NCBI GenBank assembly: GCA_029204225.1
Contig: CM055095.1
Location: 65,342,625 to 65,406,624, forward strand
Length of the DNA: 64,000 nucleotides
Direction of reading: 5' to 3'
DNA from: Diphasiastrum complanatum
Lineage: Eukaryota > Streptophyta > Lycopodiopsida > Lycopodiales > Lycopodiaceae
Shown: positions 46,988-58,995 of the stretch, piece after piece
How positions within the stretch are numbered: position 1 is the stretch's first letter
Layout of the letters: each line of letters opens with the position of its first letter
Program-made: the position numbers and the translations under genes
The notes under the pieces: model-generated
The model's database searches: none
What the model was told of the DNA's origin: nothing
The model's input: the letters and a program-made list of their open reading frames with translations, nothing else

Positions 46988-48612
46988 ATGCCAAGAACAT
47001 ACTCTCAAGCAACTATTGAACATAAACGTTTAGAGCGTGCACAACGATTAGAAGCATATAGAAAATCTAGAAATTTGTATCTACAAAATTTGCGAAATTC
47101 GTCAATTAGAGCAAGATTAACACCTGCAATGTTTAACGACCTTCTAAATGCTACTACAATGTTTGTAGATTCATTTGAGAAAATATACGTTAAAACACCA
47201 AGTCTTACAGACTCATTAGAATCAGATTGTCTAATTTCACTTCCAAACCAAGTTCAGAATCAAAATCTTCTTCATCAGAACTATCATCTGAGCGTAGTCT
47301 GGATCCTGGTCCTCCTAGTCCTCCTAGTTCACCACCAGATAATATGACGAACCTAGTGCCACCCACATCTACAAAAATCATATACGATTTTTTTAAGGGA
47401 TCATCGTCTAAAGATGCGGACAGTTATTTGTCTCAGTTTAAATCTATTACTATAACAAATAAAGAACATACAGACGAGGACAAAGTTAGAATTTTGTCAC
47501 GTCTTCTACGAAAGCAGGCTAGGATTTGGTACAGTCAATTAGTACTAAAAACGGTTAATACTTGGAACGCTTTAAAAGCAGCATTCCTTAAGCAGTTTAG
47601 GGACATAGGATACTCCACTAGATTGCTGGATTGACTTAATTCTGTTGAGAAAAAGTCGAAGGAATCACTTAGAAAGTATACTCGTAGAGTTAAGAATTTA
47701 ATAAAAAAATTAGGAGCCCAGTATCCGGTTCCTATGCAAAACGAATGGTTCTTGGGTGGCTTGCCTAAGAAAATGGATCGTTATTGTCGACAGGAATTGG
47801 TGACCTCTTTGGAAGATGTCATTGCCTCTGCCAAAAATTACAAAACTTCTCGAATTTCTCATAGACGGAGGAATGAGAGAAAAAGTAGCAAAACGCATAA
47901 ATCGAAACGTACAGAAGAATCTGAATCATCTACTGAGTCTGAATCAGAATCTGATTCAACAGATGAGGAAGAGTCTTTAAAGTATTCATCTTATTCTTCT
48001 TCATCAAAAAAAGAATCTTCTTATAGGAATTCCAAGAGTAGGAATTTAGATAGAAAGAAAAAAATGGAGAAATCCGAAAAGATGGATCCATTAAGGAAGA
48101 GTGTTGAGATATTAGCAAAAAAAATAAGTGATTTAAAAGTCCAGATGTCTGACGTTAAAGCCAAATGGAAGAAAGCGAAGCTTAATGCCAATGTTTGGTG
48201 TACCGCTTGTGGGAAGGAAGGTCATTCTAAGGCTAATTGTCCCAGTTTACAGACTAATTGTTTAGAAGAGAAATTGTTTCTTTGTCCGGTTAATAATCAT
48301 GAGGAGGTATCTTATACTGTAACTCCTACTGACCAAAAAAACATTATACTAAAATCACGTACTGGTCAATAATACACTATTTTGCATAGAGAAGGGACAA
48401 GAGATTCCACTCATCCACCCAGAGTAAGGGATTCGTGCTACAAATGCAGAGCCTCAGGTCACTATTTGCCTGATTGCCCTAAACCTAGGAGGTCAGTAGG
48501 ATATGTGCCGCTTTGTGCTAACTGTAAAGACAAAGGGCATGTCACTGCTAAATGTCCTCAGCCACAACAACCATGGTCTAGACCGAGGTTTGTAAACTCG
48601 CTTAGAAGATGA
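46988..48612 (+). pseudogene. Athila-like gag with three zinc knuckles
   Basis: ATG at 46988 begins MPRTYSQATIEHKRLERAQR; a frameshift near 47220 moves to the frame carrying the Gag core (FFKGSSSKDADSYLSQF, LSRLLRKQARIWYSQL, then WFLGGLPKKM). A TGA at 47632 and a TAA at 48370 interrupt it. A Ser/Glu-rich linker is followed by CTACGKEGHSKANC, CYKCRASGHYLPDC and CANCKDKGHVTAKC, three CCHC knuckles that would bind RNA. The product would be roughly 540 residues before decay. Confidence 0.88.
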
Positions 48613-48640
48613 GCTTCGGCCATCTAAAACTTACACTAAC

Positions 48641-49880
48641 ATGGTAGTTCAAAGGATAGAAGTAGAGTCTGAATCACAAGATCAAGACCATCAATGGCCT
48701 GATTCAGATGTAGAGATAAATAAAGTAACTACTAGAAGTAGTAAAGATGTTTCAACTCTTAAAGATAAGAAGAAAGCTAAGAAAACAAAACCTGCAAAAA
48801 ACGCGAAAAATGCATCAGAAAAAGTGAAAGTCATGGAACAGGAAAGAATTAGACCTTGATAGGCCTACTGAAAAACATTATGTTGTTGATATTAGTTTGG
48901 AAGCTAAAAAGCTTTTAGACGAAGAAACTAGAAAAGTTAAGAAAGTAACATTCTCAGATCTAGTTATAAGTAGCGAGATACCTAGAGATATATCGCCCAC
49001 TTAGAACTCATTCATATGATATAATGGAAGACCTTGTCTCCAGAATGCCCAACATAACTTTTAAACATTTATTAGAGGATAATCAGTATTATAAGAAAGA
49101 AATTAAGCAATTTTTGCGAAGGAAAAAGAAAAGAAAAGCGAAGTTACCATATCTTAATGTAGGACTAGTTAACTACGGTGATGAATGTCCACCCGAGATT
49201 CAGGTACATTTCAGATAGTGTGCCCATAGATTTCGGATCTAGCGTAAATATAATGACTGAAGAAACAACATACAAGTTAGACATTCACCATAGAATAGCA
49301 CCCACAATAAGACATTTAAAATTAGTTGATGCAACTAGAAGATCACCAATGGGAGAATTGTCCCAAGTTATAGTCTACATTGGAGACCATAAGTTCCTAA
49401 TGGATTTTACTATATTAAGGACTACAAGAGAATCGTCGTATAAAGTATTATTAGGATGACCATGGCTCTACCAGACTAATGTCATAACCCACTGAAAGAA
49501 GAATAAGATTACCTTCAGAGATCAGATGGAGACACCGACGGAGAAAAGTCATAAAAGAATTACGGTATCCTGGAAAAGGATAAGTATGAAGGTGAGACAC
49601 CTACATCATCCTCGAGCTATACTTCGGAGGATGAAGGACTTCGGTCTGTAAGGACTGAGGAAGGGGAGAGATTTGTCACACTAAATATATCTGCATATAG
49701 CAATAAAGTAGAATATGTAGATAGAGATTGTGGAGTTCCAGAGATTAGTGCTATTATAGGAGATCATACTATAGATAGAATACTAATAGACTCAGAATCC
49801 AGTATCAACTTAATAACAAAGTCGATGGTTAAGGAATTAGGACTAGAAAAATAGATACAACATATTACTTACCATGAAAT
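48641..49880 (+). pseudogene. Gypsy protease region, two aspartic-protease-like repeats
   Basis: After a Lys-rich linker (48720-48860), 49205-49457 reads VPIDFGSSVNIMTEETTYKL then SYKVLLG, an aspartic protease with the catalytic DSG changed to DFG. About 330 bp further, 49780-49870 reads ILIDSESSINLITKSMV, a second such motif with DSG changed to DSE, before a TAG. Two protease-like motifs in tandem suggest a duplication or two element fragments joined. Neither keeps a full active site. Confidence 0.75.
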
Positions 49881-49889
49881 CCATCTAGC

Positions 49890-51179
49890 AGATGTTCGTA
49901 CCCATCGTTCCCTTGCAAGCAGTCCGGAGAGCACCACGGATGGAAATACCAACGATGGATCATCAGATCTCATCCGATTCCTCCAGATCTACGAGCAGGC
50001 TTGTGAAATCTACGGTGAACGGACACCTGCAAAGAAGCTAATGTTGTTTCCCATGTCCTTATTGGCAGTGGCTTAGGATTGGTTTTTTAACCTGTCGGAG
50101 GAAAAAAATCCACTTGGGAAGTGGTTAAGGTGGCTCTCATTACGCGCTTTAAACCAAGAAAGTTCCTGGAAGACCCGTTTCTCTTGCTGAGCAAAGTCAA
50201 GATGGGAAAACAAGAAAGGGTCAGAGACTATATTGAGCGGGTCAAACACTTACGATCCGAGTGCAGTGACTCTCGATCGTGCGATGATCATGTGGTTCCT
50301 AGCTGGACTACCACGAAGTATCAGAAGAGAACTGAAACGACGGGAGCTATACGCTACTCTGCAAGAAGCTATGGAAGATGCCATCAGGGAAGAGGATGAG
50401 GGATCTGACGATGAATATCCATCCACCCACACCCCTGATCCCTCGTTAGCATCATCATCATCAACCGCATCTGCTCTATCCATAGAATTGCTATTGGAGC
50501 AAATGAGGAAATTACACAAACAACAGATGGAACAACTTACGGCGCAGTTTGACTAGAAACTGATGGCCTTACAGGGTGTTGTAGCAGTAACGCCACATCA
50601 ACCAGAACCAAACCAGGTGCAGTATCCAAGACGGGAAAATGTATGGTATTCAGTGTGAACGCAAAACCATACAGGGAACGAGTGTCCAGTCCCAAAGCAA
50701 AATCTAAGACTGACACATAGATTCTGCCATCTGTGCAATGCAACATCGCACGATACGACATTTTGTCCGTTCAACGCCAGATTGTTCAACAGAAGAGAAG
50801 TCCTTATCACACTTCTTATCCTTACCATCAAGGGGCACCCAACGCGGCACCAAGGTACGGCGCACCAAATCAACCACAGCGTATGGCCTTACCTGCTCCA
50901 CCAAGGCCAGCCAATCAACAAGTGGCCCATGTAAACCTGACAGCAGCGGAACCAGAGATGCAAATGCCACCTCAACCTGAGCAACATCAATGGTACGGAC
51001 CGGATGAACCATTTATGGATCTTGTCATAAATGAATATGTTGCGGCCTATGCAGCTCAAACTCAGCATCAAGGCGAAAGAAATTATGGCTGCTACGGATG
51101 CGGTGAAGGACACAGAATTGCGAAATGTCCCTACAAGGGACAAATATACATCCTTCTACCGAGAATGCGGTTATGGGCA
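49890..51179 (+). pseudogene. Second gypsy gag, from a different element
   Basis: Reads SDLIRFLQIYEQACEIYGER, then ALITRFKPRKFLEDPFLLLS and MWFLAGLPRSIRRELKRREL, with frameshifts near 50100 and 50270. A coiled-coil-like Gln-rich stretch follows (LLLEQMRKLHKQQMEQL). Further on, PRPANQQVAHVNLTAAEPE leads to the knuckle CYGCGEGHRIAKC at 51090-51130. The family differs from the gag at 46988. It ends abruptly at 51180, where an inverted gypsy fragment begins. Confidence 0.8.
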
Positions 51180-52002
51180 CTGGTCTTTAACTAACAAGGA
51201 ATACTTTGGATTTAATCTATATTGGCGCTACCTAACAGGTATTGTTCCCTGAATAAGATCTATTGTATGTTCTCCCCATTTAACTGGTATTCCTTTAAAA
51301 TCGTCCATCGACCAAACAAATACGTTTTGATATTTCTGAAGAAGTAATATATACTCTTCACGTTCCTAGTTTGATTGGTGTTTATTTAAATTCAAAATTT
51401 TACCTTTATTAATTTCTATTTCTACATAATTTGTCTTTTCTACCATTCATTCGGTCAAGCTTGCTCTGGTTTCACCCAGAACTTCCCTCAACTCGGATGT
51501 TGTTGGTAATTTCATGTTCTCTTCCTCGTCAATCTCATAGCATTCTATGAAATTGATCCAGGATTCAATAGGTCTGGCTAACTCCTCACCCCATCTCAAA
51601 AGGTGACCCCTTATTGGAATGGTTGTGAGAATGTCTGAAAAAAATATTTGTTTGATAGACCAGTTTATAATAGCATCTACTTGATATAGCCATGGTTTTC
51701 CAAATAATATTGAATGTGTATCTACTGGGTTTATTACAAAGAAATTCATAACAAACGTCTATGTCTCTATAACTACACTAATATCGTTTAGCTCTCCTAC
51801 TGGTATGCCCATTGGATCCATTGGTGTTGGTTCCGGTTCTGTCTCTTGTTGCACAGCTGCTAATCTGGGAAGGTGTGGTGCTTGATTTGCTATCCTTCAT
51901 GCTGTTGATCATCCTGATCTCAGATTCATTCGATGGTGGGTTCCAAGTGAATTTTAGGCCCTTTATGATGGTTTTTCCTTGATAACTTTTTACTCCTTGC
52001 AC
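51180..52002 (-). pseudogene. Gypsy protease C-terminal part and RT start (inverted)
   Basis: Minus-strand 51749-51447 reads MNFFVINPVDTHSILFGKPW and LYQVDAIINW, the end of the protease fold, followed by an acidic linker. Then 51400-51180 reads YILLLQKYQNVFVWSMDDFK, GIPVKWGEHTIDLIQGTIPV and RQYRLNPKYSLLVKD, the N-terminal part of Athila/Tat reverse transcriptase. Stops interrupt it (for example just before RQYR). The catalytic palm was lost at the breakpoint. Confidence 0.85.
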
Positions 52003-52029
52003 TGATTGACCTGAGATTTTGACAGTAGT

Positions 52030-52780
52030 TGGATCTGATGCGAGGGTTCTCTTGTGTGAGGGTTGGCTGTGCGAGGGTTCTATAGCTGTTTTTATAAGTA
52101 AAAAACTTGATATCTTTCAGATCTCTGGGAAGTAGCTCTCGCAAGGCTCACAGTAGTTGGATCTGGGTTAGATCTCACCATAGAATTCTCTGCGAGAGTT
52201 AACTCTTGCAAGAAGTGAAAATTTCATTGTTTACGAGGGTCCAAAACCACCTTTTTGGCTTGATCTTTACCAGATCTTCACACTAACTCTCATAGGCTTT
52301 ATCACTAATGTAAATTGACATTATGAATCGATTGAGAGATCTGCGAGAGTTCTTACTGGAAGAATTTGTTGGATTTTCACTTTTTAGTGATTTTTTTGCA
52401 CTTAAATCCAATTTTTTGCTCACTGGAATCAGACTAACTCTCGCAAGCTCTTATGTGTCCTTGTCTCACTATGATGGAACTTTAGAATCCTCTGCGAGAG
52501 TTCTTGACCACTAGAACTGAAATTTTGCTGTATGCGAGGGTTCACTGGTACTTTTCCACCTTTTTTTCACTGGAACTCTCACACAGACACTTAGACATCA
52601 AACTAACTCTCGCAAGCTTCTTTGTGTCCTGTTCTCACTGATATGGAACTTCAGAGGGCTCTACGAGAGTTCTTATGAAGATTTGAATTTTTTTGGATTT
52701 TTTCAAGGGTTTTTTGAATTTTTTATGATTTTTCTCTGATTTTTACAATTTGCTTGGAACTAACTCTCGCAGGCTTTTAT
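52030..52780 (-). repeat. TGCGAGAGTT / AACTCTCGCA interspersed repeats in leader
   Basis: More than ten copies of TGCGAGAGTTCTT or its inverse AACTCTCGCAAGC are scattered here, partly in decayed tandem units about 170 bp apart (for example 52433 and 52604, each followed by a TGTGTCC phrase). It lies in the untranslated leader of the inverted gypsy. Confidence 0.8.
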
Positions 52781-53141
52781 GCAGGTCTGGGACAGTACCC
52801 TGGAGCTGCTGCCAGTCATGCAAGGATTGATTCTCACTGATTCTGGAGATATAAAAATCTGATGAGATTTTAGGCTCTTTTTTCCTCCAAAATACAGATT
52901 GGTGTGTTTTTTGGGTTTTTTGGCTGGTTGGTTTGGATTTCAAGCCCTTAGAGGCTGTTCAGAGCCTCCTCTACCCTCTCACACCTCCTCCTCTAGCCGT
53001 GAACAATCCAAACACAAAAAAAAATACAGAAAACTAACTCTAAACACCCAAAAATCTACCTAAAACTACTCTAAAAAGCAAGAAAATAGCTAGAATATAG
53101 CTAAACTAGTTAGTGAAACCTATCCTCGGCATCGGCGCCAC

Positions 53142-53907
53142 TGTAGGGTCAAAGATCTTGTGTAGTATAGCCCTCCTGTCTATCAACAAGGGTTAGATCA
53201 CTGGATAGGTACCTAACTATGCATAGATGCTATTTTTAGTTAGTTTCTTACTTTCTCCCTTAACTCCACTCACCACTAACACTACTCTCCCTTAACTCTA
53301 CTCCTCTACACTAACATTCATCATGATTGTAGGTAAAAGGAAGGGAATGATTAGAAAAGATGGAGGAAAAAGAAGATAGAAGAGAGAGATAGAGGGAGGG
53401 TGGAGGTTAGCTCAAATGCACATTATACTTGCTAAAGGAGAAACATAACTATTGAAACCAAAAAGCATGAACTTGAAAGCAATTGAAAACAACAAGAGCA
53501 ATAGCAAGCATTGAATTGCAAATGAGGATGCTTCTCTTCCAAAATTTGGTAGAGTTATGGGGAAGGCCCTTGCCTCTCAATCCTATTGGCTAATATTCAC
53601 AATGATCCTATCCATTCATCTTGGACCCAACTTGATCCAAGGGTCCACAAAAAGTACATTGGTGATCACAAGATTCATGTGAGTCCCAATTTGGACCCAA
53701 CTCTAAAAAGTAATCTCTAAGTCTAAAAATGACTTTGGGCCTCTAGTTTTATTTTAAGTCCAAGGCCCAAGTCAAGTTTATTTTATTTACAACTTTACTT
53801 GCGTGCTCATTGGGCCATGAGCTTACGCGCGCAGGATGCCATGCCCTCACAACACATTTTATTGGATGATTTTATTTATTTACACTTTGTTGGAAATACC
53901 CCCAACA
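53142..53907 (-). repeat. LTR of the inverted gypsy element
   Basis: 766 bp with TG...CA ends in minus orientation and the PBS directly inside. No partner LTR is present in the window, in keeping with loss of the 3' half. Confidence 0.75.
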
Positions 53908-54798
53908 GTACCATGCAAGTATGTTGTTCATAAATTCAAAATGCCAAGTTTGGCCTAGATAGAACTCGAGCTACATGGATATGTCATATCTAGATTGATG
54001 AGTACAACTTGCATATAGTCTGTAGACATAGAATTAGCAAAATTATGCTTGTAGAAACTTGTGGCAATTCACATGCATTAATTGTAAGTGATCCATAGTG
54101 ACATGCAAGGCATGCACAAAGTGTAATGGACACATGCATGATGATTTGTACATTTCTAGATAGAACTAGCACACTTAGAAAAAGTTGGTAGAGTTTCATG
54201 CATGAGAAGTGACAAATGTCACATAGAATCTAGTTTTCACTTTAGATGTCATTAACTGATGGATGGATGTGGTTCTACCTCGATCTACCTCAAACTCCAT
54301 AAATATGTGTAGCTCTCCTCATATTTTTTGATGAAGAACCAAAGCTTTGTAGCTATCTCATGCCATTTTGGATCCACAACCCAAGGGAGTTGGCTCAATT
54401 GGTTAGCTTGACATCCAAAGTTTCTTTGGTCTCAAGTTCGAGCCTTCCCTTGGAAACCAAGAAGCATTTTGGATCCACACAATTTTCGCTTGTTATCTCT
54501 CTATCTTTCTCTCTCTAACTCATGTTGAGGCTAATGCTAATACACTGATATCTTGTACTTTTGCTCATCATTGATTTATTGCTATCATATTCTGATGCTT
54601 AGCATGCTAGATTGTGATTAAGCCATATCTTCTGAACTAGATCTTGTTAATCAATCTAGAATCAGGTTATTGTGCTAATCACAAAGCTTAATTAGATCCA
54701 TCATACTTGTGGACATTCCCCACACGTGTGAATTCTAGAAATTTTGTCATAAATCAGGAGCCAACGATAATCTTCGCTGATGTTTAGAAGCAACCGAG
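53908..54798. other. Unassigned insertion before integrase
   Basis: Non-coding DNA. Near its right end CCCCACACGTGTGAATTC (54719-54735) matches the insertion at 18093-18478; CTCTCTAA(C)TCATGTTGAGGC-like and TATATGTG phrases also recur in similar order, so this may be a related LTR. A SINE is inserted at 54379. Confidence 0.45.
54379..54464 (+). mobile_element. Minimal tRNA-derived SINE / tRNA retropseudogene
   Basis: A body of about 86 bp is flanked by the perfect 15-bp duplication CATTTTGGATCCACA (54364-54378 and 54465-54479). Inside are a Pol III A box TGGCTCAATTGG (54391-54402) and B box GTTCGAGCC (54436-54444). CCAAGGG at its start can pair with CCCTTGG near its end, as in an acceptor stem, and this tRNA-like part is 73 nt. 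The T stem is short by two bases and the anticodon arm is distorted, so it is not a working tRNA. Confidence 0.85.
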
Positions 54799-55850
54799 AT
54801 GACCATTGTCATAAGTGCAGTACATGAGGAAGATTTGGGGGGTCACTATGCTCTTAAAAATACTGCAAGAAAGATCCTTAATGCTAAATATTGGTGGCCT
54901 ACCGTCTATAGAGATGTTAAATTATTCATTCAAAAATGTGATGCATGTCAGAGGATGGGAAAACCCAGCTTCGCGACGCATTGGCCGCTTACTCCAATTA
55001 TTCCCTTAGCACCTTTTGAGAAGTGGGGGATAGATTTTGTAGGGCCTATCAAACCGATCACTCGTAAAACTCATCGACGTTATATTCTTGTTGCTACGGA
55101 CCATGCTACCAAAATGGTAGAGGCCGAAGCCACAGTTAAAAACGATGCTAAGGCTGTAGCAAAGTTTTTTTTCCAAAACATTATCAGACGTTATGGATGT
55201 CCCTTAAAACTCGTTAGCGATAGGGGAACCCATTTTTTTAATCAAACCATCGAGGCTATGTTGTCATACTTCTCCATTACACATCGCCAAACCACTCCAC
55301 ATAATCCTAAAGCGAATGGGCTTACGGAACGGGCAAACGAAATTTTGTGTAAAATTCTGAATAAAGTAACAGAAATGCATTCTTCTGATTGGGATCAGAA
55401 GTTACCATCTGTCTTACGGGCATACAAAACTGCCGAAAAGATCACAACTAGGTAGACTACATACTATCTTGTGTATGGAATGCATCCCATATTACCAATA
55501 GAATTTGAAGTTCTGACATTTTGCAATAGTAATGAAAAGCGAATGGATGAACACAATAGTCTCCGGGAGCGGATGATAGCTTTGACGCAACTAGTAGAGG
55601 ATCATCGTCTTTCATTAATCGAGACTTAACAAGTTCATAATAAAAGAAAAGAAATTCTTGATCAATCTATTAAAAAAATTCTGTATGATAACAGACACAT
55701 GTTGTTTCCTGGAAAATTACATACCAGATGCATGAGACCTTACAAAGTTATAGAAGTTTTTAACAATGGATCACTTCAGTTAGCCGATCTTGAAGGACAT
55801 TTACTTGATACTCGAGTAAATGGCTCAAGAGTGAAGCGCTACTATGACTA
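54799..55850 (+). pseudogene. Athila-like integrase
   Basis: The frame from 54799 reads HEEDLGGHYALKNTARKIL then CDACQRMGKP, the HHCC zinc-binding part (its first His lies just inside). The catalytic core follows: WGIDFVGPIKP (D), KLVSDRGTHFFNQ (D) and NGLTERANEI (E), a complete D,D(35)E set. A TAG at 55453 and a TAA at 55627 interrupt the C-terminal part, which still reads GKLHTRCMRPYKVIEVFNNG and SRVKRYYD to the TAA at about 55848. There is no chromodomain, as expected for Athila/Tat elements. Confidence 0.92.
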
Positions 55851-56956
55851 ATTTTTTATGGATATGGCGAAGTCCAATTTTTGCGAAACATGCGAAATTT
55901 TCGATACTATTCACATCTTATCCAGTTTGAAAAACTCGTCACCTTTGGTCCAATAATTTTCACTGAAGTTTGTGAAATTTGCAACACTTGATACCTTTGC
56001 ATTTTTCGCCCATATGTTGTAACAAAATTTGCGACACTGTTCACATTTCATCTAACTTGTTATTTCCACCGTTTGTCAATCCTTCACCTTCGCAAAATGT
56101 GCGAAAAAGGCAACACCTTCGCTACATTTGTATTTTTTGCTGCATTGTTTGCGAAAATGCTGACACCTTCGCTTCATCACTGTCATATTCCTTGCGAAAA
56201 ATGCGACACCATTTTGGAATATAATATGTTAAGTAAATCCGTCAGTTTTGGGAACACGGAAATTGTGACACTTCAACCTTCGCATTTTTCGGGATTTACT
56301 TTCGTTCCATCTTTGACCTTCGAAAAATTTGCGAAAAATAAAAAAATTTTGCTAGTATGTTGCATATCATTTTGTTACGTTCTTTCGTTTCCATCATGTT
56401 TCCATGTTAACAGCATATTGAAAATATGCGAAAATCCCGACACCTTTGCGTTTATAATTTCCATGATAGTTTGCAAAAAATGCACCACTATTTTTGAAAT
56501 TTGTTATGTTGCTCAATTTACCATTTTGGAACCTTCGCATTTTTCGCTCATACATTTTTTCGCTCATACATTTTAACGAAAAAAGCGACAGTCTTCGCTG
56601 CCAATCATATACATTGTTTCATAGATTGTGTATATCATTTATTTTTGCAGTTCAAGACTCATAAATACCGAGCTAAACTTTTGCGAACTGAGCAAAGCAT
56701 TTGTTTATTTTTCATTTATTTATTTATTTTTGTTTTTTAGCATTAGATACTTTATTGTTGAGTCTGTACCTTCAAAGCGAAGGACACGCTTTCACTAAAT
56801 ATTTGTCTAATCCGTCGATATATCATCAATATACCAAAAATCTCAAACACTTATGTTTTTTTCGCCACCTCTTTTCCATCACTCTTGTTTTCTGATTTCG
56901 TGAACTTTTACGATTAAGCTCTCTTTCGCCATCGCTAGTTTACCATTACTATCGTG
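55851..56956. repeat. Spacer with GCGAAAAATGCGACACC repeats
   Basis: From 55880 to about 56600 about ten diverged copies of TTGCGAAAAATGCGACACCTT, or its inverse TTCGCATTTTTCGC, recur every 60-100 bp. Opposite orientations are mixed, so stem-loops are possible. The remainder to 56956 is AT-rich and without a gene. Confidence 0.75.
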
Positions 56957-58926
56957 ATGGCAATTGTGTTCAAAACGCATCCAAAATCAATCTTACCGGT
57001 TTTGGAGCCATTAGCCATACGAGCACGGATTGAAGGACTCCTTCAATTCGATCCATCAGTAATTCTTATAGATGTGTGCCATGAGCTAATTCGAAATTTG
57101 AACAAGACAGAGGAGGGACATATTACCACCATTGTGTGAAATCAAGAGATTATTATTCAGAGGAATTTTATTGTTGTGCCTTAGGTTTGCCTATGGACGG
57201 CAGTATGCTAGTTACTAAACCCGACTTCATCACTGAGAGATAAGCTTTTCGGGAGGAAGCTTATCTAGAGAAAAGGAGATTTAAGCTTTCATATATCAGA
57301 GACCCCAATCTCAAGAGCTTCGTGCGATACGCTATTGCTTCTATATTCTTACCGGAGCAAGAGTACACCATTTCTAATACAAATATGGGATACATGCTGA
57401 GAGCCTTGAACGGAGAATCCATCGCCTTCGGACAAATTGCTTTTAAGCGATTCTGTAAATTAGTAAAGAATAATCAATTTTCCAGGCTGGGATTCCAGTT
57501 TGGTATTCTGTGTATGCATGCCGATGTTCTGTCTATGCAAGAAGATATCAGAATTGCACCGGTGCTGCCATAATTAGCCCTTTCAATTGAGGGTGATTCA
57601 CAAATGAGAGCATCAAAGGCAACCGCCACAGAGATTACATCATCATCAAGCCAACAACAAGGAAGCTGGGTGAGGATGTCCTCTCCATCATCCCAATATA
57701 AGCCACTTTCCAGTGCAGAAAGGAGCCGAGAAGCTGAAGAAGAAGAAGAAACAGAGATTATTGCTGAGCAAGGGCAAATTCAAGAAGATATCCAACAAGA
57801 TCCACCAAAGGAAGAAGAAGAAATCTCTAATATTCAGCAAGAAAGTGATGTCGAGGCACCAGTCCTTGACGAAGAATTATACTTCAAGATCTTTGGAATG
57901 TTGTTGTCAGACACACAGGCAGCCATTCAACGTTTTATCAACCTAGAGAAAGTCTCAAGGAAGCTCGAAGCAAAATATGATTCCATTCGAACAGACCTAA
58001 CCCAGAGAAATGAAGAGCTGAAAGAGGTCAAGGCTGAGCTGAAGTTAAAAAGCAAAGAGCTTAAAGCAGCTCAAGTGGAGCTGATCAATAAAGACACATC
58101 CCTTGAAGAAACAAAAGGTAGGCAAGATGCCACGCTGGAGGCACTTGAAGCAATTCATGAGCAATCTAATGCTTTTGAAAATGAAAATATATTGCTCGAG
58201 CAGTAGATCCAGACCCTACAGGCTTCTTTGTAGGAGGAAAGACATGCACGAGCCACTTTGCAAAGTAGTAACAAGGAGCTGAACGACAAACTCAATGACG
58301 CAATTGCCGACAAGGAGAGTGCCGAATCAAGTCAAAGGCAGCTTCAGGACTCTATTGCTCAGCTGCAGAATTTTGCAGACATGCTTAGGAGAGGCAACCA
58401 AATTTATAAGAAACAGGCCGAAGGGGCAATTTTGTGGCGAATAAGCGCCGAAGTGACGTTGGGAGCCTGTGTATCTCATGGGAGATACATGATCGACCCA
58501 ACAACTTGGAAGGGTGTACAAGAAAGAATTATCCAGACCTTCTAGCTGCAATACTTGCAATCCCAAATGGCTGCATACGAGAAATTGAAGGAAGAACTGG
58601 AAGAGGCTAAGTTTCAATAAAGCCAAATTCAAAATTTTAAAGATGAAGAACCTATCCAGCGCCAAGATCAGTCTACACATATGGATGAGCCAGCCAAAGA
58701 TACATCAGAGAAGGCCATCCAGACGGATATTGATTTTAAACAAATCCAGAAAGATCAAGAGATCCAAAGTGACCCTGAGGATGCTGCGAAGCCAAAATCA
58801 TCCAGTGACAAAGCTGTTGCAGACCAATCAGCAACTCTAGCCATCATTCTGCAGCAGGCTGAAGCATCACAAAGTGGAGCTATCAAGAGGAAAAACAAAG
58901 TAGCGTATTCAGTACTAAGGACATAA
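56957..58926 (+). pseudogene. Athila env-position ORF with coiled coil
   Basis: The reading starts MAIVFKTHPKSILPVLEPLA at 56957, shifts frame near 57150, and then stays in one frame to 58926 apart from about six stops. The first part (LPMDGSMLVTKPDF, SFVRYAIASIFLPEQEY, LRALNGESIAFGQIAFKRF) recalls the putative plant transposon domain found downstream of pol in Athila elements. The second part (57750-58640) is a long Glu/Lys/Leu-rich coiled coil with an EELKEVKAELKLKSKELKAA heptad pattern. No signal peptide or membrane segment is seen, so a true envelope role is doubtful. Confidence 0.65.
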
Positions 58927-58995
58927 TTTCAGACATTTAAGCAGGAACTAACCTTTTTTTCCCTACCTTTCTATAGTCCAAAACTCTAGTGGAGA

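Larger units (their letters stand above)
51180..53907 (-). mobile_element. Inverted 5' half of another gypsy element
   Basis: Read on the minus strand: LTR (53907-53142, TGTTGGGGG to CTACA), PBS TGGCGCCGATGCCGAGG (53140-53124), a leader of about 1 kb with GCGAGAGTT repeats, then protease and the start of reverse transcriptase, where it breaks at 51180. Gag is missing. The PBS and RT sequence fit the Athila/Tat group. It is fused tail-to-tail with the plus-strand gag at 49890-51179. Confidence 0.82.

Noticed and set aside
54381-54453. Functional tRNA gene
   Set aside because: The T stem is shortened, the anticodon arm is distorted, and a 15-bp target-site duplication shows a retroposed origin.
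56957-58926. Viral envelope glycoprotein
   Set aside because: No signal peptide, transmembrane segment or cysteine pattern is visible; the protein is mainly coiled coil.
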